A stretch of 64,000 nucleotides of DNA. Source: JAVBQO01 sp031548885. Its GTDB lineage: Bacteria; Patescibacteriota; Saccharimonadia; Saccharimonadales; Saccharimonadaceae. The stretch's first letter is position 1; every line of letters starts with the position of its first letter. The notes beneath the pieces were generated by a model. It did no database searches, was not told the DNA's origin, and saw only the letters and a list, made by a program, of their open reading frames with translations. Below, piece after piece: positions 51,875 through 62,673 of this stretch. Location of the stretch: the NCBI GenBank assembly GCA_031548885.1, contig JAVBQO010000004.1:1-64000 (forward strand), given 5' to 3'. Position numbers and translations under genes: made by a program.

Positions 51875-52901
51875 AAATATGCGAATAAAAAACCGCAGAC
51901 AAAGCGTTTGGTTGTGGATTTCGCTGGCAATTGCCGGTTTGGCGGTGCTGTTTGTTGCGGTAATTTCGCTGTGGTATTTTGGTTCGCTGGCGCCGGTCGA
52001 CAAATCCGATACGACCAAGCGGCAATTTAGCGTGGAGATGGGCGCGTCGACTGAACAGATAGCGAATGATTTACGGGCGCAAGGCTTGATTCGCAACGCT
52101 AACGTGTTTGCGATTTACGCGAAACTGCACAACAAAAAAATTGAAGCCGGAACGCATCTGTTGGCGCCCAGTGAATCGACGCAGGAAATCGCTGAAAAGT
52201 TGGCAGCGGCCGAAACGGATCAGATTGCCGTGACGATTCCGCCGGGGTTGACGCTTGACGAATTGCGAAAAGTATTCCAAAGCTATGGTTTTACTGACGA
52301 GCAGATCACAGCGGCGTACGAAAAAAATTACGACAGCACAGTTTTGGCCGATCGGCCAGCTGGCGCCGATCTGGAGGGCTATATCTTTCCCGAAACCTAC
52401 AATATCAATCTGGGAGATGGGCCGGATGTGGTAATCCAGAAAAGTTTGGATGAATTGGATAAGCGCTTGCAAAACGGTAATTTGATTGCGAAATTCAAAC
52501 AAAACGGCTTGACGACGTACGGGGCCATCACGCTGGCGTCGATTGTGCAAAAAGAAGTGTCCGACGCCGAAACTCAGCGAAAAGTTGCTGGCGTTTTCTA
52601 CAATCGTTTGGCGGCCGAAACGTGGTTGGGATCAGATGTGACGTATATGTATGCGGCCGAAAAATCAGGCGCGGTGGCGTCGCCTAATTTGGATTCGCCG
52701 TACAACACGCGCCTATACAAAGGCCTGCCGCCCGGCCCGATCGCCAACATGAATTTCAGCGCTTTATCGGCGGTGGCGGATCCGGAAATGTCGGATTACG
52801 TGTACTTTGTGGCTGGCGATGATGGCGCGACGCATTTTTCCTTGACAGAGGATGAACACTTGCAAAATGTGGCCAAATATTGCACGACATTGTGCCAATA
52901 A
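51867..52901 (+). CDS. mltG: endolytic transglycosylase MltG
   Basis: 344 aa YceG-like protein. An N-terminal helix (WLWISLAIAGLAVLFVAVIS) anchors it; the LysM-like region (TIPPGLTLDELRKVFQSYGF) and the catalytic domain follow. The catalytic Glu is in LASIVQKEV, with YNTRLYKGLPPGPI and a late GATHFS. It trims nascent glycan strands. ruvX-mltG adjacency is common in bacteria. Confidence 0.94.
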   Translation: MGKNMRIKNRRQSVWLWISLAIAGLAVLFVAVISLWYFGSLAPVDKSDTTKRQFSVEMGASTEQIANDLRAQGLIRNANVFAIYAKLHNKKIEAGTHLLAPSESTQEIAEKLAAAETDQIAVTIPPGLTLDELRKVFQSYGFTDEQITAAYEKNYDSTVLADRPAGADLEGYIFPETYNINLGDGPDVVIQKSLDELDKRLQNGNLIAKFKQNGLTTYGAITLASIVQKEVSDAETQRKVAGVFYNRLAAETWLGSDVTYMYAAEKSGAVASPNLDSPYNTRLYKGLPPGPIANMNFSALSAVADPEMSDYVYFVAGDDGATHFSLTEDEHLQNVAKYCTTLCQ

Positions 52902-52927
52902 CGATTGACACGGCGATGCGCGGTTGC

Positions 52928-53186
52928 TATAATGAAAACGCTTTCTGTTGAGGGCGCGTACATCTGTATGTGCAGCGTGGGTCTTTGACACAAAGCCTGC
53001 CGTGAACTGTCGAAACGAACGTTTACTTAGGAATTAATAATATCAATTAGCGAGCTAAGGTCGATATACGTTCTGTCCCAGATGGGAGCAAGTCACATTA
53101 ACGGTAGTCGCCGATCGGCAACGTTCGGCACGGAGATAGTTATTCGTAACTTTTCAAAATCGCCCCTGGGCGTGTCTAGAAAGCCG
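52928..53186 (+). promoter_or_regulatory. promoter and long structured 5' leader of the LysM-CHAP gene
   Basis: TATAAT at 52928-52933 is followed by about 240 nt before the preferred start at 53187, in a window where most genes have no leader at all. The leader contains local hairpins, for example one pairing GTCTTTG with CAAAGCC near 52981-52998, and an A+T-rich central stretch. I could not match it to the c-di-AMP (ydaO), c-di-GMP or other riboswitch cores I know. It is a good candidate for post-transcriptional control of a wall hydrolase. Confidence 0.5.
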
Positions 53187-54305
53187 ATGAGCCGCAAACG
53201 ACACTCAAAAATGAGTCGTCGCAAGCAGGTTGCAACAGTAGTAACATACGCAGCAATTATCGCGGTCGTCGCAAGTGTTGTCTCTGTTGGCTATCGCTCG
53301 CCATCTGAGCAGCAAAATTATCCTCTCTCGAGTATTACCCCAAGCGCGTCTACGTCTGCGAATACAGCGCAGGCCGCAAACGACCCTGTTTCGGTCGACC
53401 AAATTGCCGCAACAGATCTAGCTGCTAGCGCCGCAGCAACGGCAAATCTGTCGGTCGCAAACAACGTATCAAACAAATCTGTTTCGCTAAGCATCAAAGG
53501 CGAATTAGCTCAGACCAGCGATACCGTGATTTCGCGCCAACAGATCGCGCAACCTACGGCGTCCAGCCAGGCAATCGTGGCCTACAAAGCCGTCGAAGGC
53601 GACAGCGCTACTGTAATTGCGAAAAAGTTCGGCATCTCTGACCAAACAGTGCGCTGGGCGAACAACATGAAAACCGATGAAGTCAAGCCGGGAACCGACC
53701 TGTCGATTCCGAGCGTCGACGGCGTCGTTTACACTGTCAAAGACGGCGACACGATCGAGGATATCGCTTCGAAATATGGTTCCGACATCAAACAGATAGT
53801 GGCGCTAAACGACCTAGAAACGTCGGGCGTCACGACTAACGAGCGCATTCTGTTGCCAAGCGGCACGTTGCCTGAAACCGAACGCCCTGGCTACGAAGCT
53901 CCAGGCGCTGCAGCGGTCATAACGCAATCGACTTCTGGATCATCCTCGGGCGTTTTGTACGGCGGTGGCGAGGCGGTGGGCAATCGTTATGCCTACGGAT
54001 ATTGTACGTGGTATGCGTACAATCGTCGCGCCGAATTGGGGCGACCAATCGGAAGCTTCTGGGGGAATGCGACGACATGGGACGCTTATGCACGGGGCGC
54101 TGGCTTCCAGGTTGATAATACGCCAGAAGTTGGCGCAATTATTCAAAACAGTGGTGGCTGGGGTGGTTATGGGCACGTGGCTATCGTCGAGTCTGTTAAT
54201 AGCGACGGTTCGGTAACAATTTCAGAAATGAACGGCCCGGCCGGCTGGAACGTTGTCGGCACTCGGACCATACCAAACCCAAGCGCTTACAACTACATCC
54301 ACTAA
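53187..54305 (+). CDS. secreted LysM-LysM-CHAP peptidoglycan hydrolase
   Basis: 372 aa from ATG 53187. A basic N-terminus and signal helix (VVTYAAIIAVVASVVSVGY), an Ala/Ser-rich linker, two LysM modules (YKAVEGDSATVIAKKFGIS and YTVKDGDTIEDIASKYGSD), then a CHAP domain with catalytic Cys in YGYCTWYAYNRR, His in GYGHVAIVESV and ISEMN. It likely cuts peptide cross-links of the cell's own or the host's wall. An upstream in-frame ATG at 53082 would add 35 residues of unlike composition and is less likely. Confidence 0.88.
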   Translation: MSRKRHSKMSRRKQVATVVTYAAIIAVVASVVSVGYRSPSEQQNYPLSSITPSASTSANTAQAANDPVSVDQIAATDLAASAAATANLSVANNVSNKSVSLSIKGELAQTSDTVISRQQIAQPTASSQAIVAYKAVEGDSATVIAKKFGISDQTVRWANNMKTDEVKPGTDLSIPSVDGVVYTVKDGDTIEDIASKYGSDIKQIVALNDLETSGVTTNERILLPSGTLPETERPGYEAPGAAAVITQSTSGSSSGVLYGGGEAVGNRYAYGYCTWYAYNRRAELGRPIGSFWGNATTWDAYARGAGFQVDNTPEVGAIIQNSGGWGGYGHVAIVESVNSDGSVTISEMNGPAGWNVVGTRTIPNPSAYNYIH

Positions 54306-54322
54306 ACCAGAAAATCAGAAAG

Positions 54323-54345
54323 CGTCGGTAAATCCGGCGTTTTTT
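54323..54345 (+). terminator. terminator after LysM-CHAP gene
   Basis: CGTCGG-TAAAT-CCGGCG stem (one G-T pair) followed by six T. The obgE -10 element starts 2-3 nt later. Confidence 0.8.
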
Positions 54346-54347
54346 GA

Positions 54348-55658
<1,311 letters not shown>

Positions 55659-55679
55659 CGATTATGCTAAAATGATGGA

Positions 55680-57098
55680 GTGAAAACCACCTATTTTTTC
55701 TACGACCTCGAAACGTCCGGGCTGAATCCGCGAACCGACCGTGTTATGCAGTTCGCCGGCATTCGTACCGATATGGATTTCAACCAGATTGGCGATCCAT
55801 ATGATATTTTGGTCAAGCTTTCCGACGACATTTTGCCGTCGCCCGAAGCATTGATGATCACCGGAATCACGCCGCAACAAACCGTCGCTGACGGATATGG
55901 CGAGGCGGACTTTGCGAAGTTTTTGGTTAATGAAATTTTCACGCCGGGCACGATCGCGGTTGGTTACAACAACGTGCGATTCGACGACGAATTTGTGCGA
56001 AATACGCTGTGGCGCAATTTCCAGGATCCGTATGAGTGGTCGTGGCGCGACGATCGTTCGCGTTGGGACATGTTGGATGTCGTGCGGCTGGTGCGGGCTT
56101 TGCGGCCGGATGGAATTAAATGGCCGGTGGATCGCGAAGGCAAGAAAAATAATCGTCTAGAAAACCTGACGAAATTCAACAAAATCGATCATTACAAAGC
56201 TCATGATGCGTTGTCGGACGTCTATGCGTTGATCGCGGTGGCGAAATTGCTACGTGAAAAACAGCCGAAAATGTACGATTATTTGCTGCAACTTCGCGAC
56301 AAAAAAGAAATCGCGAAATTGGTCAATTTGGAAAATCCGCAACCGTTTGTGTATGCGAGCGGTCGATTCGACGCAGATTTTGGCAAAACCACGGTATGTT
56401 TGCCGATCGCGCTGGGCAAAAATCCGGGTAGCGTTTTGGTGTACGATTTGCGAAAAAATCCGGACGATTTCGCCGATTGGACGCCGGAGCAATTTGCGAA
56501 AACTATAAATGCGAAGTGGGAAGATCGCAAAAAAGACGATTACATTCCAGTTCCGATCAAGGAATTGGCGTATAATCGTTGCCCGGTCGTCGCGCCGCTT
56601 GGTGTTTTGGACGAGAAATCGCAAAAACGTTTGCAATTAAATTTGGACAAAATTCAGGAAAACTTTGCGAAACTTACCAAAAACCGTGATTTGGTCGACA
56701 AATTAACGAACGCATGGGTGTCAAAACCGGATTTCGCAAAGGCTCAGGATGTGGAGGGACAACTCTACGACAGCTTCACTCCGGATGCCGACAAAACCAA
56801 AATTCGCGCCGTCGCTGCGGCTGACGTGAATGAATTGGCTGATTTTAATCCGCAATTTACTGATGAGCGTTTGCCGGAATTGCTGTTTCGTTACAAGGCG
56901 CGAAATTTTTCGCAAAGCTTGTCCGAATCCGAACATGAAAAGTGGGAAGCGTATCGCCGCGAAAAATTGATGCGCGAATTGCCGGGGTATGTGCAGCGGT
57001 TGGCGCAGCTTTCGCAAACGACTGACGATTCTGCGAAACAGTTTGTCTTGGAAGAACTACAGTTGTGGGTGGAATCGATTATGCCGTACTCGGATTAG
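55680..57098 (+). CDS. sbcB: exodeoxyribonuclease I
   Basis: 472 aa 3'-5' single-strand exonuclease. DEDDh motifs: FYDLETSGLNP, GYNNVRFDDEF and HDALSDVYA. The C-terminal ExoI domain follows (WVSKPDFAKAQDVEGQLYD). ExoI is best known from Gammaproteobacteria and is a recurrent oddity of Saccharibacteria-like genomes. Start GTG 55680 is 6 nt after TAAAAT (55668-55673): leaderless. The TAG overlaps the opposing stop of the NADAR gene. Confidence 0.95.
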   Translation: MKTTYFFYDLETSGLNPRTDRVMQFAGIRTDMDFNQIGDPYDILVKLSDDILPSPEALMITGITPQQTVADGYGEADFAKFLVNEIFTPGTIAVGYNNVRFDDEFVRNTLWRNFQDPYEWSWRDDRSRWDMLDVVRLVRALRPDGIKWPVDREGKKNNRLENLTKFNKIDHYKAHDALSDVYALIAVAKLLREKQPKMYDYLLQLRDKKEIAKLVNLENPQPFVYASGRFDADFGKTTVCLPIALGKNPGSVLVYDLRKNPDDFADWTPEQFAKTINAKWEDRKKDDYIPVPIKELAYNRCPVVAPLGVLDEKSQKRLQLNLDKIQENFAKLTKNRDLVDKLTNAWVSKPDFAKAQDVEGQLYDSFTPDADKTKIRAVAAADVNELADFNPQFTDERLPELLFRYKARNFSQSLSESEHEKWEAYRREKLMRELPGYVQRLAQLSQTTDDSAKQFVLEELQLWVESIMPYSD

Positions 57099-57581
57099 TT
57101 TTTGCGAATTTCGTCGCGAAGTTCCATCCAGATTTTACCAAATTTATTTTGGCCGTCACGATTTTGACCCCAGCCCCAAGTCGTCCTTTGGCGAATCTTC
57201 TACGATCTCCAAATCGCCGCTATCTAGAAGTTTGTCGCGAACATATGGATTTTGCTCTAACTTCAATTTGACTATTTCGCGCATGATCTCAACTTTTTTC
57301 TCATCCCAATCGACGGGGGCTTTATCTGCGTTGGCTTTCGCAATTTTATAAGCATCATGCGCGGAGCGGGCGATAAAAATTTGTTCAACTAGGTCGGGAG
57401 CGGTTTCAAAAAAATGCGAAGCCTGGTAAGCATGTTCGGATGTTGGCCATCGTCGTCCGCGATAGTCGACTTGAAATGATGCGAAATTATCAAAAACATA
57501 AAATTCTCGAGGATAAAATCCGATTACTTTGCCGGATGTTTCGAGCTGCGGATCGCGAAATTGTGAAGGATACGTTGCCAT
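57095..57581 (-). pseudogene. NADAR (YbiA/DUF1768) protein with a frameshift near its end
   Basis: The first 130 residues follow the NADAR family ([53 protein letters not shown]) and then run into a stop at 57156. The missing C-terminus is intact in the next frame: TWGWGQNRDGQNKFGKIWME continues to a TAA at 57097-57095, which overlaps the sbcB stop like other convergent pairs here. A loss of 2 nt (or gain of 1) around 57181-57190 explains it. NADAR enzymes remove ADP-ribose from nucleobases or repair riboflavin by-products. It could be a recent pseudogene, a sequencing error or programmed frameshifting. Confidence 0.8.
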
Positions 57582-57664
57582 GATTTAATCTTGGCATGTG
57601 CATAATAAATTGGTGTAGCTGTACTAGAAAAATCTTGCGAAAACTGCTATAATTGGTCAGTTTT

Positions 57665-60475
57665 ATGCCAGAGTTTATCAAAGTCACAGGTGCTCGCGAG
57701 CACAACCTGAAAAATATCAGCGTCCAGATTCCGCGCGACAAATTGGTCGTGATTACGGGTTTGTCTGGATCGGGCAAATCTTCGCTGGCGTTTGACACGA
57801 TTTACGCTGAAGGTCAGCGACGATATGTAGAATCATTATCATCGTACGCGCGGCAATTCTTGGGTTTGATGGAAAAACCCGACGTCGACCAAATCGAAGG
57901 TCTAAGCCCGGCGATTTCGATCGACCAAAAATCCGCGTCGCGAAACCCGCGCTCGACGGTTGCGACGGTGACGGAAATTTACGATTATTTGCGATTGCTG
58001 TACGCACGCATCGGTGTTCCGCATTGCCCGATTTGCAGCAAAGAGGTTCAGCGTCGCACGTCGCAGTCGATCATCGATGACATTATGCAACTCGGCGAAA
58101 AACGTCTGATGATTTTGGCGCCGTTAATCGCCGGTCGCAAAGGTGAATTCGCACACATTCCCGAACAATATATGCGCAGCGGTTTCGCTCGCGCCCGCGT
58201 CGACGGCGTGGTGTACGCGCTGGACGAATGGCCGGAATTGGACAAAAAATATAAACATACGATTGATTTAGTCGTCGATCGCCTTGTTTTATCGCCGGAA
58301 ATGTTGTCGCGCGTTTCGCAAAGTGTCGAATCGGCGCTGGAACACGGCGACGGCGCGGTGGAGATTGTCGACGTCGACGCGGAAACTTCGCAAATCTTTT
58401 CGCAAAATTACGCGTGCGCCGATCATCCCGACGAAGTGATTCCGGAACTCGAGCCGCGCCTGTTTTCGTTCAACGCGCCGTATGGTGCGTGCCCGACATG
58501 TACGGGGCTGGGCAATCGTCTGGAAGTCGATCCCGATCTGGTGATGAACCCGAATTTGACGATCGCCGAGGGCGCGATTCGGCCGTATAATCGCGTGAAT
58601 TCCGACGCGTGGTACATGAAAAAACTTGCGAAAGTCGGCGAAGCGCACGGTTTTGATTTGCAAACGCCAGTCAAAAATTTGACGCCGGACGATTTGGAAA
58701 AAATTATGTACGGCACTGGTTCGCAAAAATATACCGTCGATTTGGGATCGGGCCGCAGCTATGATTCGACGTATGAAGGCGTGATTCCAAATTTGGAGCG
58801 CCGTCACAAAGAAACCGACAGCGAATTCATGCGCAAAGACATCGAGCGATTTATGCGCGAACGAAAATGTACGACGTGCCACGGAACGCGACTAAAACCT
58901 GTCGTGCGTGCCGTCACAGTGCATGGTTTGTCGATTGTTGACATCTGTAATTTGGGCGTAGATGATGCGCTGGACCTTTTCGCAAACAATTTACAATTGA
59001 CCGAAAACGAGGAAATTATTGCGAAACAAATTTTCAAGGAAATCAAGGCGCGACTGGGATTCATGAGCAATGTCGGGTTGAATTATTTGGAGCTGGGGCG
59101 CGCGGCAAATACGCTGTCGGGTGGTGAGGCGCAACGAATCCGTTTGGCGACACAAATCGGTTCGGGTTTACAGGGTGTGTTGTACGTTTTGGACGAGCCG
59201 TCGATCGGTTTGCACCAACGTGACAACGATCGTTTGATCGCGACATTGAAGCGTTTGCGCGATTTGGGCAACACGGTTTTGGTGGTCGAACATGACGAGG
59301 ATACAATCCGCGAGGCCGATTATTTGCTCGACATTGGACCGGGCGCGGGCGTGAACGGTGGCAACGTCGTGGCGGCAGGAGCGCCGGACGAAGTTTCGCA
59401 AAATCCGGATTCGATTACCGGGCGATATTTGTCGGGCGCCGATAAAATTGATGTGCCGAAAAAGCGTCGGGCGATCAATCCAAAACGACAATTGATTATC
59501 CGCGGCGCACAGGCGAACAACTTGAAAAACATCGACGTGGCGTTCCCGCTGGGCGTCATGACGGTCGTGTCGGGCGTCAGTGGTTCGGGCAAATCGACGT
59601 TGGTGAATGATATTCTGGCGAAAGAATTGGCGGCGCGTTTGCACCGAGCGAACGATGTGGCGGGCAAGCACGAAAACATCGAAGGCATTTCGCAATTGGA
59701 CAAATGCATCACGATCGACCAAAGCCCGATCGGTCGCACGCCGCGATCGAATCCGGCGACGTACACCGGGATTTTTACGCCGATTCGCGAACTTTTCGCA
59801 AACGTGCCAGAAGCCAACATTCGTGGTTACAAAGCCGGCCGATTTTCGTTTAACGTCAAAGGCGGCCGCTGCGAAAATTGTCAGGGTGACGGCGTCATAA
59901 AAATCGAAATGCACTTTTTGCCGGACGTGTACGTGACATGCGAAGAGTGCAAAGGCAAGCGCTACAACCGCGAGGCGCTGGAGATCAAATACAAGGACAA
60001 AACCATCAGCGATATCCTTGAAATGACCGTTGCGCAGGCCGCGGAGTTTTTCGCGAACGTGCCGGCGATCGCGCGCAAATTGGATACATTGGTTGAAGTT
60101 GGTTTGGGATATATCACGCTTGGTCAACCAGCCACGACGTTTTCGGGTGGCGAAGCGCAGCGTATCAAGCTGGCGACGGAACTTTCGCGCCGTGCGACCG
60201 GTAAAACGTTGTATATTTTGGACGAACCGACGACTGGATTACATTCGGCCGACGTCAAACGATTGTTGCACGTGTTACAGAAATTGGTTGCGACGGGCAA
60301 CTCTATGATCATTATCGAACACAATTTGGACATGGTAAAATCCGCCGATCACGTGATCGACATGGGCCCAGAAGGTGGATTGAACGGCGGTCAAGTTGTC
60401 GCCGACGGCACACCGGAACAGATTGCGAAGAATGCGAAATCGTTTACGGGCAAGTATCTGAATAACTTGCTATAA
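57665..60475 (+). CDS. uvrA: excinuclease ABC subunit A
   Basis: 936 aa nucleotide-excision-repair damage sensor. Two ABC modules: Walker [21 protein letters not shown] and [15 protein letters not shown]; signatures [19 protein letters not shown] and [18 protein letters not shown]. Zinc modules include [14 protein letters not shown], and [11 protein letters not shown] with [14 protein letters not shown] 57665 follows TATAAT (57648-57653) by 11 nt. Confidence 0.97.
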   Translation: MPEFIKVTGAREHNLKNISVQIPRDKLVVITGLSGSGKSSLAFDTIYAEGQRRYVESLSSYARQFLGLMEKPDVDQIEGLSPAISIDQKSASRNPRSTVATVTEIYDYLRLLYARIGVPHCPICSKEVQRRTSQSIIDDIMQLGEKRLMILAPLIAGRKGEFAHIPEQYMRSGFARARVDGVVYALDEWPELDKKYKHTIDLVVDRLVLSPEMLSRVSQSVESALEHGDGAVEIVDVDAETSQIFSQNYACADHPDEVIPELEPRLFSFNAPYGACPTCTGLGNRLEVDPDLVMNPNLTIAEGAIRPYNRVNSDAWYMKKLAKVGEAHGFDLQTPVKNLTPDDLEKIMYGTGSQKYTVDLGSGRSYDSTYEGVIPNLERRHKETDSEFMRKDIERFMRERKCTTCHGTRLKPVVRAVTVHGLSIVDICNLGVDDALDLFANNLQLTENEEIIAKQIFKEIKARLGFMSNVGLNYLELGRAANTLSGGEAQRIRLATQIGSGLQGVLYVLDEPSIGLHQRDNDRLIATLKRLRDLGNTVLVVEHDEDTIREADYLLDIGPGAGVNGGNVVAAGAPDEVSQNPDSITGRYLSGADKIDVPKKRRAINPKRQLIIRGAQANNLKNIDVAFPLGVMTVVSGVSGSGKSTLVNDILAKELAARLHRANDVAGKHENIEGISQLDKCITIDQSPIGRTPRSNPATYTGIFTPIRELFANVPEANIRGYKAGRFSFNVKGGRCENCQGDGVIKIEMHFLPDVYVTCEECKGKRYNREALEIKYKDKTISDILEMTVAQAAEFFANVPAIARKLDTLVEVGLGYITLGQPATTFSGGEAQRIKLATELSRRATGKTLYILDEPTTGLHSADVKRLLHVLQKLVATGNSMIIIEHNLDMVKSADHVIDMGPEGGLNGGQVVADGTPEQIAKNAKSFTGKYLNNLL

Positions 60476-60479
60476 GCCG

Positions 60480-60509
60480 TTGACAGACAAAATTGGAATA
60501 TCGTATACT
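60480..60509 (+). promoter_or_regulatory. near-consensus sigma70-type promoter
   Basis: TTGACA (60480-60485), an 18-nt spacer, TATACT (60504-60509). It is the best -35/-10 match in the window and immediately follows uvrA. Confidence 0.75.
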
Positions 60510-60516
60510 ATAAGTG

Positions 60517-60644
60517 CGCAACAGAGATGATTGCGTGAAGGTAAAAGAATACGTATTCTTTTTATTTTACTCAAATAAAAAGAAGCAATTTTTTGCCTTG
60601 AATATGGGCTTCGGCCTCGTACTTTGGAGAGGGGGTGAATAGCC
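60517..60644 (+). promoter_or_regulatory. leader with mutually exclusive hairpins
   Basis: A perfect 20-bp palindrome (AAAAGAATAC at 60543-60552 / GTATTCTTTT at 60553-60562) shares bases with a second hairpin, CTTTTTATTT (60558-60567) / AAATAAAAAG (60573-60582). The two cannot form together. A T-run follows at about 60589-60594, then GGAGAGGGGGTG as a strong SD. The arrangement resembles an attenuator or RNA switch; no known riboswitch core was seen. Confidence 0.5.
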
Positions 60645-60851
60645 TTGGCACCTCGTGAAACGGACCACCTGTATATCAGCAAGCCGCACACGAGCCATAA
60701 CGATCCGAGCTTGCACGTTACCACTCAGCCCATGAGTGCAAACGGCCATGCGACGGGTTCGGCTTCGCACAGCAGCGGCATGGGCGCAATTGCGACCGGT
60801 TATGCTGCTAACAGCGATTACTACAACGACAGCTCGTCTGATGACAGCTGA
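60645..60851 (+). CDS. 68-aa His/Ser/Asn-rich small protein
   Basis: TTG start with a strong upstream SD (GGAGAGGGGGTG). The product is hydrophilic and low complexity, rich in His, Ser, Asn and Gly (SANGHATGSASHSSGMGAIA), ends SSSDDS, and has no signal peptide or helix. It is driven by the best promoter in the window behind a structured leader. Function unknown; a secreted or regulatory peptide or a metal-binding tail is possible. Whether it is translated is uncertain. Confidence 0.5.
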   Translation: MAPRETDHLYISKPHTSHNDPSLHVTTQPMSANGHATGSASHSSGMGAIATGYAANSDYYNDSSSDDS

Positions 60852-60886
60852 TCCATAGTTGGGTCGCACAAACCATCCCTTCAACT

Positions 60887-60921
60887 CCTCCTCGGGACAA
60901 TGTATAATTGTCCCGAGGAGG
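60887..60921. repeat. 15-bp perfect inverted repeat around a -10 box
   Basis: CCTCCTCGGGACAAT (60887-60901) and ATTGTCCCGAGGAGG (60907-60921) flank GTATA. TATAAT (60903-60908) sits in the centre, and the right arm carries the SD GAGGAGG for ATG 60930. Read-through RNA from the 60504 promoter would fold and hide the SD; RNA started locally would begin in the right arm and leave the SD free. It could also be a protein operator. Confidence 0.8.
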
Positions 60922-60929
60922 ACAACTTC

Positions 60930-61232
60930 ATGAAAGATACACTAGATAATGTTTTTGAAAAAAATGTTAATAACTATCAGGGTTATCTGTCCGACATTGT
61001 CGATGCCTCAAAAGGATTTTCTGTTCAGGAGTTGCGTGCTATTGTTGACGAAGCTGGCATTTCGCAAAGACGCAAAATCAACGAAAACTTTGACAAACTG
61101 GCGTTGATCGAAGCGATTTCTGACACTGATCTAGAGGAATGGCGAATTGCAATCGTGCGAAAAAAACTAAATATCAAAAATCCTAGCGACGATGTTTACA
61201 GCATCGAGCAAATGGAAGAGCTGTTCGTATAG
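60930..61232 (+). CDS. 100-aa helical acidic protein of unknown function
   Basis: Hydrophilic and mostly helical. FSVQELRAIVDEAGISQRRK and later NFDKLALIEAISDTDLEEWR look like a small helical-bundle or SAP-like fold. GAGGAGG precedes ATG 60930. It ends TAG, immediately followed by the reverse-strand dedA stop (TAGCTA). Control by the inverted repeat upstream is likely. Confidence 0.65.
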   Translation: MKDTLDNVFEKNVNNYQGYLSDIVDASKGFSVQELRAIVDEAGISQRRKINENFDKLALIEAISDTDLEEWRIAIVRKKLNIKNPSDDVYSIEQMEELFV

Positions 61233-61931
61233 CTACTTTTTATTCCGCTCTTTCCGCTTTGCGAAAAACACGTCAAAATTCTGTTTGATAGCTTTTCGCG
61301 ATTTCGGATCCTTCAAGATGTGGATCGCTGGCGGTGCGATCGAAATCAACAATATGATGATAATCGCTGGCAGCAGAACTTGGTCAATTCCAAGTCCGAT
61401 TGACGTAAACCACGCGCCCAAAAAATATCCGGCCAACGTGATGCCGCCCGCCCACAATGCGCCGCCGACCAAGTTGTAAGCGATAAAATTTCGATAATGC
61501 ATTTTGCTAATGCCGGCGACGATTGGCGCGAATGTGCGAATAATCGGAATGAACCGCGCGATTATAATGGTTTTGCCGCCGTGCTTTTCATAAAAAGCTT
61601 CGGCTTTTCGCAAGTTGTCGACGCTAAATAACATTGATTCTTTGCGGTGAAACAGCCGCCGACCGACACGGTGTCCGAACGTGTAGCCGACCGAATCTCC
61701 GGCCACTGCCGCGACGAACAGAATAACCGCTAGCCACCAAATATTGAATTCCAAAACGCCTTGCGAAACCAAAAATCCGGCGGTAAAAATCAACGAATCG
61801 CCCGGCAGAAAGAATCCGATTAACAAACCGCTCTCGGCGAAAATGATCGCCGCCACCAGAATTACGCCGCCCCACTTGATCAAGCCCTCGATATCAAATC
61901 CAAATAAAGCCAACTGTTCTAATCCAAACAT
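61233..61931 (-). CDS. DedA-family membrane protein
   Basis: 232 aa polyprenyl- or phospholipid-flippase-type family. LIGFFLPGDSLIFTAGFLVS, GDSVGYTFGHRVGRRLF and ARFIPIIRTFAPIVAG carry the conserved Asp/Arg residues. Helices fill the remainder and a basic tail ends the protein. ATG 61931 is 7 nt after TAAAAT; an in-frame GTG 21 nt upstream lies before that -10 box and is unlikely. DedA proteins can recycle undecaprenyl phosphate, fitting the wall-synthesis genes here. Confidence 0.92.
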   Translation of the reverse strand: MFGLEQLALFGFDIEGLIKWGGVILVAAIIFAESGLLIGFFLPGDSLIFTAGFLVSQGVLEFNIWWLAVILFVAAVAGDSVGYTFGHRVGRRLFHRKESMLFSVDNLRKAEAFYEKHGGKTIIIARFIPIIRTFAPIVAGISKMHYRNFIAYNLVGGALWAGGITLAGYFLGAWFTSIGLGIDQVLLPAIIIILLISIAPPAIHILKDPKSRKAIKQNFDVFFAKRKERNKK

Positions 61932-61994
61932 ACGTTCCATTTTAGCACGCACCGCGCCAAGTGGTATAATAGAAACAATTAATGGGAGAATTGT

Positions 61995-62663
61995 ATGAAA
62001 AGCGACCGAATTACATTAAATGTCGACAAACGCGAAGTCAGCGGTAAAAAAGTTGCGCAGTTGCGAAAACAAGGCATCGTTCCGGCTGTCGTCTACGGTG
62101 CGGATTTCGCGCCAGAATCAGTCCAGGCTGGCGCCGTTGCGATGAACAGAGTCGTCGCCGAAGCTGGCACACACACGCCGGTGGAATTGGAAATTGGCGG
62201 CAAAAAACAAACCGCCATCATCAAAAACGTCGAAATCGACCACGTGCGCAACCAAATCCAACACGTGTCGTTCCAGGCGGTCAGCAAAAACGAAATCATC
62301 ACCACCGAGGTTCCGATTGTAATCGTTGGCGAAGATGAATCAGAAGCACAAAAAGCTGGCCTGGTAATTCTGCAGGCAATCGAAAAATTGGAAGTCAAGG
62401 CCAAACCAGGCGATTTGCCAGAGGCGCTGGAAGTTTCCGCCAAAGATTTGAAAGAGCACGGCGACAAGCTGACCGTGGCGGACTTGACGATTCCAAGCGG
62501 CGTCGAATTGCTAGAGGAAGACGAAGAATTGACCATCGCTAGCGTGTACGAGCCGAGCGCTTTGGCTGCTGCCAACGAACGGGCTGACGAAGAAGGCGAA
62601 GCCACAGCTGAGGACGCTGAAGAAGTTCCGGCTGAAAACGGCGGTGAAGAGGCGAAAGAGTAA
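61995..62663 (+). CDS. rplY: 50S ribosomal protein L25/Ctc (bL25)
   Basis: 222 aa. The N-terminal 5S-rRNA-binding domain (REVSGKKVAQLRKQGIVPAV, VYGADF) and the TL5-type C-terminal beta domain (QHVSFQAVSKNEIITTEVPI) are present; the tail is highly acidic. TATAAT is followed by a short leader with GGGAGA before the ATG. Confidence 0.95.
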   Translation: MKSDRITLNVDKREVSGKKVAQLRKQGIVPAVVYGADFAPESVQAGAVAMNRVVAEAGTHTPVELEIGGKKQTAIIKNVEIDHVRNQIQHVSFQAVSKNEIITTEVPIVIVGEDESEAQKAGLVILQAIEKLEVKAKPGDLPEALEVSAKDLKEHGDKLTVADLTIPSGVELLEEDEELTIASVYEPSALAAANERADEEGEATAEDAEEVPAENGGEEAKE

Positions 62664-62673
62664 TTTGCGGTGT

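Noticed and set aside
52940..53186. Known c-di-AMP or c-di-GMP riboswitch in the LysM-CHAP leader
   Set aside because: I could not find the conserved core motifs of either class; only generic hairpins are visible.
53082..53186. Longer N-terminus for the LysM-CHAP protein
   Set aside because: The extra 35 residues would push the signal peptide away from the N-terminus; ATG 53187 gives a normal basic n-region.
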